Assembly: GCA_009377695.1 (NCBI GenBank)
Contig: WHTP01000008.1
Location: 1 to 64,000, forward strand
Length of the DNA stretch: 64,000 nt
Direction of reading: 5' to 3'
DNA from: Hyphomicrobiales bacterium
GTDB taxonomy: Bacteria > Pseudomonadota > Alphaproteobacteria > Rhizobiales > Xanthobacteraceae
Part shown: positions 1 through 9,328 of the stretch, piece after piece
Numbering within the stretch: the first letter of the stretch is position 1
Layout: every line of letters starts with the position of its first letter
Translations under genes and position numbers: made by a program
The notes under the pieces: generated by a model
What the model was told of the DNA's origin: nothing
Seen by the model: the letters and a program-made list of their open reading frames with translations, nothing else
The model's database searches: none

Positions 1-402
1 CAGTTGCGGTCCCACGACGAGCACGTTCGGTGAAACGATCACGAGCGATACCGGCGCCAAATCGTTGTCTGGATCGTAGGGCATCGATCGGTAGATAAAC
101 CGATTGGTGGTGAAGACGCCGGGCGAAGAAACAAGCAATACCGTGCCATCCGGCTTTGAGCGTGCGACATATTCGGCGCCAATGTTTCCATTGGCGCCCG
201 CTTGATTTTCGACAATGACGTTTTGGCCCCACTCTTCAGCGAGCCTCTGAGCAATGAGACGCGCTGTGAAGTCGACGGCACCGCCGGCGGGAAAGGGCAC
301 GATAAGGCGTACAGGTTTGTTGGGCGTGAATGCGCCGGCAGAATGAACCGCCGAAAAAGAGAAAACTACTGCTGCGATTAGCGACCGAAGGAAAAATGAC
401 AT
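1..402 (-). CDS. Bug-family (TTT) periplasmic substrate-binding protein, C-terminus cut by window edge
   Basis: Tripartite tricarboxylate transporter (TTT) receptors bind carboxylates in the periplasm. The visible 134 N-terminal residues begin with a signal peptide (MSFFLRSLIAAVVFSFSAVH), followed by the family patterns PVRLIVPFPAGGAVDFTARL and GANGNIGAEYVARSKPDGT. The gene continues past position 1 and has no stop in the window. The start at 402 is chosen because AGGGAGA lies just upstream on the minus strand. It is read divergently from the dioxygenase cluster. A plausible role is uptake of an aromatic or carboxylate substrate for that cluster; the actual ligand cannot be read from the sequence. 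Confidence 0.9.
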   Translation of the reverse strand, partial: MSFFLRSLIAAVVFSFSAVHSAGAFTPNKPVRLIVPFPAGGAVDFTARLIAQRLAEEWGQNVIVENQAGANGNIGAEYVARSKPDGTVLLVSSPGVFTTNRFIYRSMPYDPDNDLAPVSLVIVSPNVLVVGPQL

Positions 403-725
403 GGGTCTCCCTTGCGCTCTAGTGAGCTTTGCGTCGATAGCCACTCATTCCTGCCGCACCTTGTGAAGGATTATGTTTGCAGATTGTAATAATTGCAAGT
501 GACGGAATAAATAGCGACTCCGTTGCGACGTTCTGTCCTCAAGATGGGGGTTGGCGTCGTGCGGCCGTCGTTGCCAGGGTTCTGAAGTCCAGGAGAGCGG
601 TGCGGCGCGTTAGTCGACCCGGCGTCGCCCCAGTATCTTTGGGACTTGCAATAGTTGTGAAACGCAAATATCGTCGGTTTTGACGCAGCCTGCCGTTATA
701 TTGATGCACGTTAAGGAAGGTGAAA
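403..725. other. Divergent intergenic region
   Basis: This 323-base stretch separates two divergent genes and should hold both promoters. Short ORFs here (for example 477-683) show no recognisable protein features or good ribosome-binding sites. An AAGGAAGG ribosome-binding site for the dioxygenase gene is at 713-720. I see no clear operator. Confidence 0.5.
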
Positions 726-1984
726 ATGACTCAAGCATCGCACGCCGGCTTGCAAACGGGTTCAGGAGTTGCAGGGTTTTCTTGGCCGCATGATGATACG
801 ATGCGGGTTCCATACCAAGTCTATACCGACCCGAACCTATATGCCCTTGAGCAGCAGCGGATCGTCCAGGGGCCGACATGGAATTTCCTGTGCCTCGAGG
901 CGGAGATTCCAAATGGCGCTGACTACAAGGCAACATATGTGGGTGATGCGCCCGTTGTTATTGTGCGCAAGATGGACGGCCCTCAGCGCGGTGCTCAATC
1001 GATGCGCCCATAAAGGCGCTGTGCTCTGTTTCAAGCCGAACGGCAATATCCGTGAATTCAACTGGGTCTACCACAATTGGGTCTATGATCTCGATGGCAA
1101 GCTGCAGGGTGTCGCCTTTCGTCGGGGCGTTGCTGGAAAGGGCGGGTTGGCAGAGGGCTTCGACCAGAGCAGGCATAACTTGCGGGCGTTGCGAGTCGAG
1201 ACCTATCGCGGACTCGTATTCGGCACGTTCAGCGACGAGACGCCGCCGTTTCGCGCCTACCTCGGCGATGAACCAATCCGATCGATCGACCGTGTCTTCA
1301 TCAAGCCGCTTCAGGTCCTCGGCTATCACAGCCAAGTCTTACCCAACAACTGGAAGCTCTATGCCGAAAACAACAAGGACTCGTACCACGCAAGTCTTTT
1401 GCACGTGTTCCACAACACGTTCGGCGTGGTGCGCCCAAACATGGGCGGAGAAGTCAAAATCAGCGCGAACGGGTGGCACCACCTAGGTTACACTGAACGC
1501 ACCGCTTCGATCGACGACGCAACCGGGCGTGAAAAGGTGCGATCGCTGAAAGAGCAATATTCGCTCGAGGATCCTTCCATGATGGAGCACAAGCTGGAGC
1601 TCGGGGACACCGTTACCAATTCGATCCAGACGGTCTTTCCAACGCTCGTCATCAGCAAATCCTAAATGCCCTCGCTGTTCGACAATTGGTTCCACGCGGA
1701 CCTGAACGATGTGAGCTGCTTTGGACGGTGCTTGGCTTCCAGGATGATGATGAGGAAACCACCAATCTGCGTCTTCTTGCCAACAATCTTGTCGGACCTG
1801 GTTCATCTCGATGGAGGATGGCTGTGTCGGTGGGTTTGTTCAACGCGCAGCCAAAGCCGATCCGACTGCCGAGACGATCATGCCAATGGGAGGGCGCGGC
1901 ATCGAGTCCAGTCAGGGCTCGCGTGTTACTGAGGCCGCCGTGCGTGGATTCTGGAAGGCGTGGCGTCAGTGTATGGGGCTGTAG
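726..1984 (+). pseudogene. Ring-hydroxylating dioxygenase large (alpha) subunit, broken by three frameshifts
   Basis: The intact protein would be a Rieske non-heme iron oxygenase alpha subunit of about 420 residues, of the anthranilate/salicylate-hydroxylase type. Reading must change frame near 980, 1652 and 1800 to recover a continuous protein that ends ...GRGIESS...RGFWKAWRQCMGL at 1984. The first Rieske pair (NRCAHKG) is present. The second, normally C-x-Y-H, reads F-N-W-V-Y-H: the codon at 1063-1065 is TGG (Trp) in place of Cys. The iron-site pattern D-S-Y-H-A-S-L-L-H is kept. ATG 726 follows AAGGAAGG. The intact beta subunit lies 9 bases downstream. The Cys loss argues for true decay, though sequencing error could explain some of the frameshifts. 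Confidence 0.88.
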
Positions 1985-1993
1985 AGCAGAACA

Positions 1994-2497
1994 ATGTCAA
2001 AAGAAGTGGCCGTCCTTCCGCTCACCGCAAAAATGGTCGTGCGATCACGGATTGAGTCCTTCATGGCCGAATATGTTCACGCCATCGATGCCGATCGGCT
2101 CGAAGAATGGCCGAACTTTCTTACGGAGGATGCCGTCTATCGGGTGTGCACACGCGAGAACTATGATCGCGGCTTTCCGTTAAGCGTGATGTCTTGCAGA
2201 GGTCGCGGAATGTTTCATGATCGAATCTCGGCATTGCGCACCGCGAACATCTATGAACCCCACGTCTATTGTCACCTGGTCGGAGCCGTACGCATTCTTG
2301 AATCGCACCCGCGCCGTGCGCGGGCCGAAGGCAACTTCCAGGTTATTCGGACGATGGTGGACAGATCGATGTCGATCTACGCCTGCGGCCGTTCGCTCGA
2401 CACATTCTCGATCGAAGGCGAGACGCTGAAGCTTGCCGAGCGGGTTGTCATTCTCGATTCTCGGCAGATCGACACTTTGCTTGTGATTCCGTTGTGA
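1994..2497 (+). CDS. Ring-hydroxylating dioxygenase small (beta) subunit
   Basis: A 167-residue SnoaL/NTF2-fold subunit that has a structural role in alpha3beta3 Rieske dioxygenases. Supporting features are the family length, the N-terminal helix pattern around FMAEYVHAIDADRLEEWPNF, the LTEDAVYRV strand and the central R-G-x-G-M-x-x-D-R-I-x-A-L-R-T-A-N motif that follows. The gene starts 9 bases after the end of the broken alpha subunit, which is the usual alpha-beta operon order. It has no defect itself, so it is orphaned unless another alpha subunit is present in the cell. Substrate range cannot be read from a beta subunit. Confidence 0.88.
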   Translation: MSKEVAVLPLTAKMVVRSRIESFMAEYVHAIDADRLEEWPNFLTEDAVYRVCTRENYDRGFPLSVMSCRGRGMFHDRISALRTANIYEPHVYCHLVGAVRILESHPRRARAEGNFQVIRTMVDRSMSIYACGRSLDTFSIEGETLKLAERVVILDSRQIDTLLVIPL

Positions 2498-2643
2498 TCA
2501 ACTGGGTGCTGCGCTTGTCAGCAAGGATGTTTCCTGCTGCGCGACCTCGCGGTTGTGCGACAGTCGCGTTCATCCATTGATCCTCCGGTGCGTACTGCGC
2601 GCATCCCGGTGGGCCATTCTCCGTCCGGAACTTCGAGGTCAAG

Positions 2644-3312
2644 ATGAAATTGAGTGATCATAAGGCCCTGACCTTGGCTGAAACGGTTCATCCCAAACAT
2701 ACATGTATCGCGATCCACGACATGCAGAATGACTTCTGCACAGAGGGTGGGACGATCTACAAGCGGGCCGCAAGACATCCGGAGATCATTGCTGCGGCGG
2801 TCCGCGAAACCGCTAGCCTCGTCAAGGTCGCGCGCGGCGCCGGTGTCAAAATCGTCTATTTCAAGCAATTCCATCTGCCCAATGCTGCGGATATCCCTGC
2901 ATCGCACGTCCAGCATCTCGTGAGCAGCGGTCTTGCGGTAGAGTCCGCGGACATTCCGTGCATTCGCGGCACGTGGGGACACCAAATCGTCGACGCACTC
3001 GCGCCACATGCGGATGACATCGTGATCGACAAGGCGTCATTTAACGACATCCACGGGTCGATCATAGACAAAGTTCTGCGGATCCAGGTCGTCGAAACGG
3101 TCCTTCTGACCGGAGTTTCGTCCCATGCGGGCGTTCTCGGCACATATTTCGGCGTGCTCGACTGCGGCTATCATTTCTACCTTCCCCGTGAATGCGTTGC
3201 CGGATACGTGCCCGAGCTGCACGAAGCCGCAATGAAAATCATGCGTCCGCATGTCGTCGGTGCCGCCGAGATCGTCCAGGCGTGGGGCGCTGCCGGTAAG
3301 CGGCATTCATGA
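2644..3312 (+). CDS. Isochorismatase-fold (cysteine hydrolase family) protein lacking the nucleophilic Cys
   Basis: 222 residues with the isochorismatase-like fold: catalytic-type Asp in IHDMQNDF (residue about 26), Lys in DDIVIDKASF, and the cis-peptide/nucleophile loop region TGVSSHAGVLGT. In active members this loop reads T-G-x-x-T-N-x-C-V; here the aligned Cys is Gly (codon GGC, one base from TGC). It is therefore either catalytically dead as a typical amidase or uses another residue; a Cys occurs 11 residues later. Its position after the dioxygenase genes suggests a role with amide- or carbamate-type aromatic compounds, but this is inference. The start at 2644 is the only reasonable ATG and leaves 146 bases to the upstream gene. 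Confidence 0.85.
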   Translation: MKLSDHKALTLAETVHPKHTCIAIHDMQNDFCTEGGTIYKRAARHPEIIAAAVRETASLVKVARGAGVKIVYFKQFHLPNAADIPASHVQHLVSSGLAVESADIPCIRGTWGHQIVDALAPHADDIVIDKASFNDIHGSIIDKVLRIQVVETVLLTGVSSHAGVLGTYFGVLDCGYHFYLPRECVAGYVPELHEAAMKIMRPHVVGAAEIVQAWGAAGKRHS

Positions 3313-3440
3313 ATTCCGTCGTCGGGATCGACGCCGGTGCACATTCGCCGATGGTGTCGTGGTCGCTGCACGCTTGTGCCGCGGCCATATGTTGTAGTTT
3401 GCGACTGATAGGGTGGTGTTCCTACCTGGAGGCCTCAAGC

Positions 3441-4427
3441 ATGCGTAACGTCGTTCGAAGAGATTGCCTTCGTTTGCTGGCCCTTGGAGCGGTCGGCGCA
3501 GCGGGCCCGCGCGCCGGCTTCGCCGCGGAGTACCCGACGCGGACTGTGCGGGTGATCTGTCCTTTCCCAGCCGGAGGCAGTGCCGACCTTGTTGCACGGG
3601 TCGTTGCACAAATTCTGGGCGAAGCTTGGGGTAAACCCGTCATTGTCGAGAACAAGCCGGGTGCCGCGGGTGGGATCGGTGCTGACTTCGTGGCGAAGTC
3701 CGAACCTGATGGACACACATTGATGACCGCCCCGGGCTCGCCGTATGCGGTAAACGTCAGCCTCTACAAGAAGCTGCCCTATGATCCCCGTACCGATTTC
3801 GCCGGGATCTCGGTGGTGACGCGCATACCGAGCGTCCTCGTGGCAAACAAGACGGTACCTTATCGGTCTCTCGGGGAGCTCGTCACCTTTGCCAAGGAGA
3901 ACCCAGGCAAAGTGAATTACGCATCGCAGGGAATTGGCTCAACCGCACACCTGACCATGGTGATGATGGAGCAGATGTCGGAGAGCAGCATGACCCACAT
4001 TCCATACCGAGGATCGGCGCCGGCGATCACGGATCTTCTGGCCGGACAGGTCGATGTCATGTGGGATAACTTGGGCTCGACGCTGCCCCATATCAAGAGC
4101 GGTGCGCTTTCGGTGTTGGCTATTGGGAGTGCGGAGAGATCGGCAAGTGTTCCTGATGTACCGACCATGATAGAGTTGGGCTATCCGAATTTCATTTCAG
4201 TTGCATGGAACGCGGTCGCTGCTCCGGCACGCACACCGTCCGATATCGTGAATGCCATCAGTGGCGTTCTTGCGTCGGCAATGAAAAGACCTGACATGAT
4301 TCAACGCTTGACCGATCTCGGGTTTGAGCCCGTCGGCAGTACGCCTCAGCAGATGGTCGATTTCATGAACGAAGAAATCGCACGTTGGAGCCAAGTGATC
4401 CGCGCCGGTAAAATCCAGGTGGAGTAA
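3441..4427 (+). CDS. Bug-family (TTT) periplasmic substrate-binding protein
   Basis: 328 residues. A twin-arginine-like or Sec signal (MRNVVRRDCLRLLALGAVG, cleavage near GFAAEYP) is followed by the Bug hallmarks PTRTVRVICPFPAGGSADL, VENKPGAAGGIGADFVAKSE, HIPYRGSAPAITDLLAGQVD and a C-terminal region typical of the family. The open frame extends upstream to 3309, but ATG 3441 is chosen because CTGGAGG at 3427-3433 is correctly spaced and the signal peptide begins there. It sits between the isochorismatase-fold gene and a MarR regulator, consistent with substrate capture for the same catabolic patch. Confidence 0.92.
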   Translation: MRNVVRRDCLRLLALGAVGAAGPRAGFAAEYPTRTVRVICPFPAGGSADLVARVVAQILGEAWGKPVIVENKPGAAGGIGADFVAKSEPDGHTLMTAPGSPYAVNVSLYKKLPYDPRTDFAGISVVTRIPSVLVANKTVPYRSLGELVTFAKENPGKVNYASQGIGSTAHLTMVMMEQMSESSMTHIPYRGSAPAITDLLAGQVDVMWDNLGSTLPHIKSGALSVLAIGSAERSASVPDVPTMIELGYPNFISVAWNAVAAPARTPSDIVNAISGVLASAMKRPDMIQRLTDLGFEPVGSTPQQMVDFMNEEIARWSQVIRAGKIQVE

Positions 4428-4472
4428 GCCGACCGTTGGTCGCGACCGTTTCAAATGTGGAGGCAGATTTCG

Positions 4473-4967
4473 ATGTCCGGCACAACGCCGAGAGATGGCC
4501 ATATCTTACATGATCGGACCACCTATCGGTTCTCGATCCTCGCCGCGCGACAAACCCGGTATCTGTCGGAAATGTATTTCCAGAAATTTGGCCTTTCAGT
4601 GAGCCAGTGGAAGGTGTTGCCTATCATCGGCTACTATGGGCCGATGTCGGCCAAGGAAGTCGGCGAACGTACCAGCCTCGAGCCGGAAAAGGTAACGCGG
4701 GCCGTTGATCAACTGGTTGCTCGTGGGTTTGTCACCCGGCGTCCGGATGCGAAGGATCGGCGGCGTGTCGTGTTGTCGCTAGCTGCCGAAGGCAAGAATG
4801 TTTTCAAGCAAAGCGAGCAGCTTCGGGGCGCCATCGAGGAGGAATTCCTCAGCGCGTTGCGGCCCAAAGAGAGAGTCGTCTTCCATCAGATTCTTGACAA
4901 GCTCGAGCGACGAGCCACGATGATGTTTAATGGCAAGCAGGCTTGGCGGAAGATCATTTGCCAATAA
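4473..4967 (+). CDS. MarR-family transcriptional regulator
   Basis: 164 residues with the MarR winged-helix layout: N-terminal dimerisation helix, the pattern LSVSQWKVLPIIG, helix-turn-helix SAKEVGERTSLEPEKVTRAV, and wing LVARGFVTRRPDAKDRRRV. Such proteins often bind phenolic acids and repress catabolic operons, so local control of the dioxygenase/Bug genes is likely but not shown. ATG 4473 is preferred over 4455 because GGAGG at 4459-4463 gives good spacing. Confidence 0.9.
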   Translation: MSGTTPRDGHILHDRTTYRFSILAARQTRYLSEMYFQKFGLSVSQWKVLPIIGYYGPMSAKEVGERTSLEPEKVTRAVDQLVARGFVTRRPDAKDRRRVVLSLAAEGKNVFKQSEQLRGAIEEEFLSALRPKERVVFHQILDKLERRATMMFNGKQAWRKIICQ

Positions 4968-5627
4968 GACCTGTCCGACAAAGCAACGCGCCAAGAACGC
5001 GCAAGTTCGACTGCGATACGGAACGTTTGATCGGTCAAGTCTACGCGCCGCATTGAGTCCTTTTCTTTGCGGCGCTGCGGCAACTTGACCTTCAGAATTC
5101 CGGACGCCACGACGAAGTTTGAGGACCAACGCGCCGCGTGAGAGTCGATATTGACGGCGGACTCGCCGCGCTTGCACCCTTTCAACCGACGCGGCTCTAG
5201 CTAGCTTGACGGCATAGAAGATCTGGACAAGGGCAAGACCGGGAGGGCGAGTCGTCTTCGGCGTTGGCGGCGAAGGGTCTGCAAGGATCGGCGGCCGGCT
5301 CGGATAGGACCTCTCCCGTGCGGCCGACGATCGGACTCAAGTGACCTCATACAGCCGGTGGCCCGCGAGATTTGGCCAGAGGGATATATGAACACGCGGG
5401 ATGCCTGACGACATCATCACAGCCTAAGACACGAAGCGAGGACGACAGTGGGACGTAGGACAAGAGATCGTTGCAATAGTGTCGGCTTTCTCGCGTGCTC
5501 AGATTCAATCAAGGAGTTGACTCAACCCCGAGACTGCGCGTGCGAGGTTGCGTCCGATGCAGTGTTCCGTCTACGTACCCATTCATTTGAGACGTTGAGA
5601 CGTACGCCTCCGGAGCACACGAGCGAT
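4968..5627. other. Non-coding 660-base gap between convergent genes
   Basis: I see no convincing complete gene here. On the minus strand around 5035-5130 a short reading (GILKVKLP ... MRRVDL) loosely resembles the C-terminal strand of small heat-shock proteins, but it has no start, no alpha-crystallin core and poor length, so it is at most a remnant. No hairpin-plus-T terminator is evident after the MarR gene. Confidence 0.35.
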
Positions 5628-6602
5628 TCAATTCACGTGGGCGCCGGAGAATTTCACCACCTTGGCCCACTTCTCGGTGTCGGCCGATATGGTGCGGCCG
5701 TAGTCCTCTGGTGATCCGGGCAGCGCAACGCCGCCAAGACTGGTGATGCGCTCCTTGATTGTTGGGTCGGCTATCGCAAGGTTCACTACCTTGTTGAGCA
5801 AGGTGATGATCTCCGAAGGCGTTCCTTTCGGCGCGCAGAGGCCGTTCCAGGCATTGGCCTGATATCCCGATAACGTCTTTGACAGTGGCAGCAGGTCGGG
5901 TAGACCGGCGACGCGATCGTTGGTGGTTGTCGCGAGCGCACGCACCGCGCCGGCCTTGGCGTACTGCAACGACGAGCCAGTGGTCGCAATCATGACTTGC
6001 GCCTGACCGGCGATCAGATCGGTGAGCGCGGGCGCTTCGCCGCGATACGGGACATGGGTGAACTTGATGCCGGCCATCATCTGGAACAACTCGGCCGCCA
6101 TGTACCCGGTCGAACCGATGCCGCCGGAGGCAAGATTGAGCTTACCGGGACTCGCTTTGGCAAGGGCGATCAGTTCGGCGGCGTTCTTAGCCGTCACCGA
6201 GGGATTCACGAGAAGGAGCAGTGGCGTGGCCATGATGTTCGCGATCGGTGCGAAATCGGCAATGAAGTTGTAGCTGAGGTTCTGATAAAGCGAATTGTTG
6301 ATGGTGTTGACAGTGTTCGCCATGAACAGCGTGTAACCGTCGGCGGGCGAACGAGCCGCCATCTCGGTGCCAATGTTATTCCCGCCGCCAGGCCGATTCT
6401 CGACGAAGAAGGACTGCCCGAGCTGTTCGGTCAGCCACTGCGCGATGAAGCGCGCGACAATGTCAGTGCCGCCACCGGCAGAGGTCGCAACCAGGATTCG
6501 GACGGGGCGTGACGGATACGTCTGGGCGAGGGCGACGTGCGATACCAGGGGCAGGATGGCAAGACCGAGCAAGAGTTCACGACGCTTTAGGAATGGTGTC
6601 AT
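5628..6602 (-). CDS. Bug-family (TTT) periplasmic substrate-binding protein
   Basis: 324 residues with signal peptide (MTPFLKRRELLLGLAILPLV, AQTYPSRP cleavage area) and the Bug motifs PVRILVATSAGGGTDIVARF, VENRPGGGNNIGTEMAARSP, HVPYRGEAPALTDLIAGQAQ. The open frame continues to 7085 in an overlapping alpha/beta-hydrolase region, but ATG 6602 has a strong GGAGGAGGGA upstream and matches the signal peptide. The gene lies 23 bases downstream of the hydrolase on the same strand, so the two are probably co-transcribed. Confidence 0.93.
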   Translation of the reverse strand: MTPFLKRRELLLGLAILPLVSHVALAQTYPSRPVRILVATSAGGGTDIVARFIAQWLTEQLGQSFFVENRPGGGNNIGTEMAARSPADGYTLFMANTVNTINNSLYQNLSYNFIADFAPIANIMATPLLLLVNPSVTAKNAAELIALAKASPGKLNLASGGIGSTGYMAAELFQMMAGIKFTHVPYRGEAPALTDLIAGQAQVMIATTGSSLQYAKAGAVRALATTTNDRVAGLPDLLPLSKTLSGYQANAWNGLCAPKGTPSEIITLLNKVVNLAIADPTIKERITSLGGVALPGSPEDYGRTISADTEKWAKVVKFSGAHVN

Positions 6603-6625
6603 CGGAAGTCCCTCCTCCGCGAGGC

Positions 6626-7429
6626 TTAGCCCTGATGTGGAGCTCCTGGGAATAGCCCGTGGGCGGTCAGAAACGCGATCATGTGACGGTTGAACGGTCC
6701 GGGCTGCTCGATGTTGCAGGCATGGCCGGCGCCATAGAGGATCTTCATTTCGCAGCCGGCGATGCGCTTCTGCAAAGCGTAGGCTGACCGATGCGTGTTG
6801 TCCTCGCTGCCGCTGATGATGATGGCTGGGCAGGCGACCTTGGCATGATGGCCCTCGGGCTCCGGCTGCTGATAGGCCTGGAACTGGGTGAGGATCGTGT
6901 CGACATCTCCGAACACATTGCGCTCGGCAAACAGGTCGGCGAAGAAATGGGCCATCGGCGTCGCGCGGAACGCCGGGCTGAAGTCCTCGAAAGTATAGGC
7001 CCTGCGATATCCGATGCCGCGTTCCTTGTAGGCTTCGATCCGCGCCGGAATGAACTCTTTCTTGGGGTTGTAGCCGGTGCCGCACATAATCAGCGCCGCA
7101 GTCTGCTGTGGGCGCTGATTGTGCATCCAGATTAGCATCGACGAGCCGATGGAGCAGCCGACCAGAATGGCGCGCTCGCCGGGACAGGCGTCATCGATCG
7201 CTTCCCAGCAAGCCTGTGCGATGTTCTGCATGGTGAGATCGGCGCGCGCCTTTGGCGACTTGCCGTAGCCCGGCAGATCGATTGCGATGCAACGATACCA
7301 AGTGGACATCTGCGCCATCTGGAATATCCAGCACGACTGGTCCATCGGGTTCGGATGCACGAAAGCCAGTACCGGTCCGCTCCTGCCCATCGTCTCGTAA
7401 TAGAGTGGTCCGTCGATATGCTCGGCCAT
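6626..7429 (-). CDS. Alpha/beta hydrolase
   Basis: 267 residues with the alpha/beta-hydrolase fold: HP oxyanion-type region (FVHPNPMDQS), Asp-rich strand AIDLPGYGKS, nucleophile elbow G-C-S-I-G-S (Ser about 93), acid in SGSEDNTH and catalytic His in GAGHACNIEQPGPFNRHM. Relatives include carboxylesterases and ring-cleavage-product or enol-lactone hydrolases of aromatic catabolism; which one cannot be decided. ATG 7429 is preceded by GAGGTGGG. It is first in a two-gene unit with the Bug protein downstream, which suggests processing of an imported ester or lactone. Confidence 0.88.
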   Translation of the reverse strand: MAEHIDGPLYYETMGRSGPVLAFVHPNPMDQSCWIFQMAQMSTWYRCIAIDLPGYGKSPKARADLTMQNIAQACWEAIDDACPGERAILVGCSIGSSMLIWMHNQRPQQTAALIMCGTGYNPKKEFIPARIEAYKERGIGYRRAYTFEDFSPAFRATPMAHFFADLFAERNVFGDVDTILTQFQAYQQPEPEGHHAKVACPAIIISGSEDNTHRSAYALQKRIAGCEMKILYGAGHACNIEQPGPFNRHMIAFLTAHGLFPGAPHQG

Positions 7430-8801
7430 GCCATGCCCACCTCGAATTGTGTCTTCCGCTCGGCGCCGCCCGCGTCGTGTCAGCTTGCAAAATATACAAC
7501 GAACTCAGAGACCCGCGCCAGATTACGATCTCGACCTGCAGCAATGGTCCAAATCGGACGCGCTCGCGCCGCCTTTGTAGCGAGGTTTTCGTTGCCCTCC
7601 CACTTCAGAGTCGACGTTCGCAGGCTCGGCGCGGCCGAAATAATACTCCATCTTGATCTTGTGCTTCGGGCTTACGATCGCGCGCGAGCTCCTATAGAGC
7701 TCGTCACGGAGCTCAACAGCTTTCGGGAAACAGGTGTGAAGGAATATTCCGGCAACTAGAATCGGCGTTGATCATTGCCACAGCCATGCCGAGTGGATGG
7801 TTATGCTGATTGCGCAGATTGGCGCTTCTACCCTGATATCGCTTCTTTGTTTCCGTGATATGGTCCCCAAAATTCTCTGTTCCTTCACGTAGGGAATTGG
7901 CTGTAAGTTGTTGAATTCGCGCCTCGACTTGCAAAGACGCCACACCCTCAAGGGCCCAACCGGCGGAAAATCCCTGTATTTTTCGCTGATATCAGGGAAA
8001 TGATGCTAGAGACCGGTTCGCGCAGCACTGTCACCTCAGAGCGTCAGGATTCGACCCGAGATGCAATAGTGACGTAGGATGGCTACCGTCCGGTACGCTC
8101 CGTTGAACTTGAGCACGATGGACCACGTGGAGATGGGGATCCCAGTGTCACTCCCTCCAGCGCGTACTTTTGCGAAACCTTGCTAGGTGGACCCAGGGCT
8201 GCCGCTGTCTAGCCAGGCGTCTATTCGAGATCTGCTCGCGCCGCCCATGGCGTCGATGGCATCAAACCGGCGAATTGCGAATGGCTTCCGATACGTTAGC
8301 CGGAAAAGGTTTTGCTCATACAAATTGAAGGCCAGCCCTGCGGATTTGCCCGCATTGCGTTCTTCTGTTGGAGGGACCCGCGACCAGCGGCCTGGTGAGC
8401 CGGCTTTCGTCTGGCTTGGTTCAAAGCACGGCGACCTGGACCACGTACCATCGTGAGGCGCCAGGCACCGCGTGGCAGTTGTAGCCAGTAGCCGATGCTT
8501 GATCGCTTTATAAACTTACAGATAGCCACTGCTCCCTTTATCTTCCTTCTTTTTATCTATTCCTCAACTTTCATAATGAAGTAATAGAGTTAGGCTACAG
8601 AAATACACACGACACTTCTTTGGCACAAAGCCGCGATTAATCGGGCGTCTTGACGCGGCTGCAACAGATTTATCTGTTGCGCTGTACGCGTTTTGAGACC
8701 CTACGTCACACCAGGGCGGAGGATTGCAGGTAACTGGTGAATCTGCATTTTGGTAGTCGGGATCTGTTGCGTGTGTACATTGCAGCGTCAATACATCCGT
8801 T
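7430..8801. other. Long gene-poor stretch (about 1.37 kb)
   Basis: No ORF here shows a recognisable family, convincing ribosome-binding site or coding-like composition. The region 8500-8640 is clearly more A/T-rich than its surroundings. It separates the catabolic patch from the integrase-associated genes and may be debris from element insertion. I see no insertion-sequence ends and no transposase fragment. Confidence 0.4.
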
Positions 8802-9110
8802 TCACAAGTTGCTATCTCTTCGTCGAGCTCTGTGCCTTCTCGACCGGCACGTAGCGCTGCACAATACGTGATCGGCCCGGCTTGGAACGAACAGGGCACG
8901 ACACACATTGCACGGGCGATCCTCTCTTAAGGCCAGTTGAGCTAGGTGCTTGTCGACGACATCGCAGGCGCGTCTGACGGTTTTGTAGATGCGCTGCCGA
9001 CCATAAATTATAGTAGAGTATCGGTTGCCCGCCCGCGTGACCTTTGCGCTGTCCTCATCGACGCGTTGCCAGCGATACGGTCCGATTCGTTTCCAATCCA
9101 GTTCTTGCAT
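8802..9110 (-). CDS. Small protein with C-terminal Cys4 zinc-finger motif
   Basis: 102 residues, family unnamed. The C-terminus holds C-N-V-C, then 13 residues, then C-S-A-T-C, followed by a basic tail (RSRRHRARRR). This treble-clef-like motif occurs at the ends of many small plasmid and phage proteins. The N-terminal half has no clear motif. ATG 9110 is chosen because it lies 5 bases after the TGA of the antitoxin-like gene, with GAGG overlapping that stop, so translation is probably coupled. Nucleic-acid binding is inferred. Confidence 0.6.
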   Translation of the reverse strand: MQELDWKRIGPYRWQRVDEDSAKVTRAGNRYSTIIYGRQRIYKTVRRACDVVDKHLAQLALREDRPCNVCRALFVPSRADHVLCSATCRSRRHRARRRDSNL

Positions 9111-9115
9111 TGGCC

Positions 9116-9328
9116 TCAAAACATCTGGACGACGACGTACGAAGGGGGGCGTCCCCGCGTCCGGGGCCTGCGATACCAATCGCGCGCGGAGCCGCCTAGC
9201 TCTCGTGCTAGCCGTACGGCGACCTCCACCGAGGTTGTTTTCTCAACATTCAACAGCGCGTACAAAGTAGAACGCGAAACGCCCAGCCTTTTGGCGGCTG
9301 CTGATTTATTTCTTATAGTTTTGGTCAT
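9116..9328 (-). CDS. HigA-like helix-turn-helix antitoxin-type protein
   Basis: 70 residues. AAAKRLGVSRSTLYALLN is an XRE/HigA helix-turn-helix, and the following VEVAVRLARELGGSARDWYR matches the HigA pattern of that family. HigA antitoxins neutralise HigB ribonucleases and autorepress. No HigB-like gene is adjacent; instead a zinc-finger protein follows with a coupled start. ATG 9328 has a GGAG 9 bases upstream; an upstream ATG at 9406 lacks family support. It could be a solitary regulator left from a toxin-antitoxin pair. Confidence 0.7.
   Translation of the reverse strand: MTKTIRNKSAAAKRLGVSRSTLYALLNVEKTTSVEVAVRLARELGGSARDWYRRPRTRGRPPSYVVVQMF

Noticed and set aside
477-683. 68-codon plus-strand ORF in the divergent gap
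   Set aside because: No ribosome-binding site or motif; lies in the expected promoter region.
4886-5185. Possible small heat-shock protein remnant on the minus strand
   Set aside because: Only about 30 residues resemble the C-terminal strand; no core domain, start or length support.
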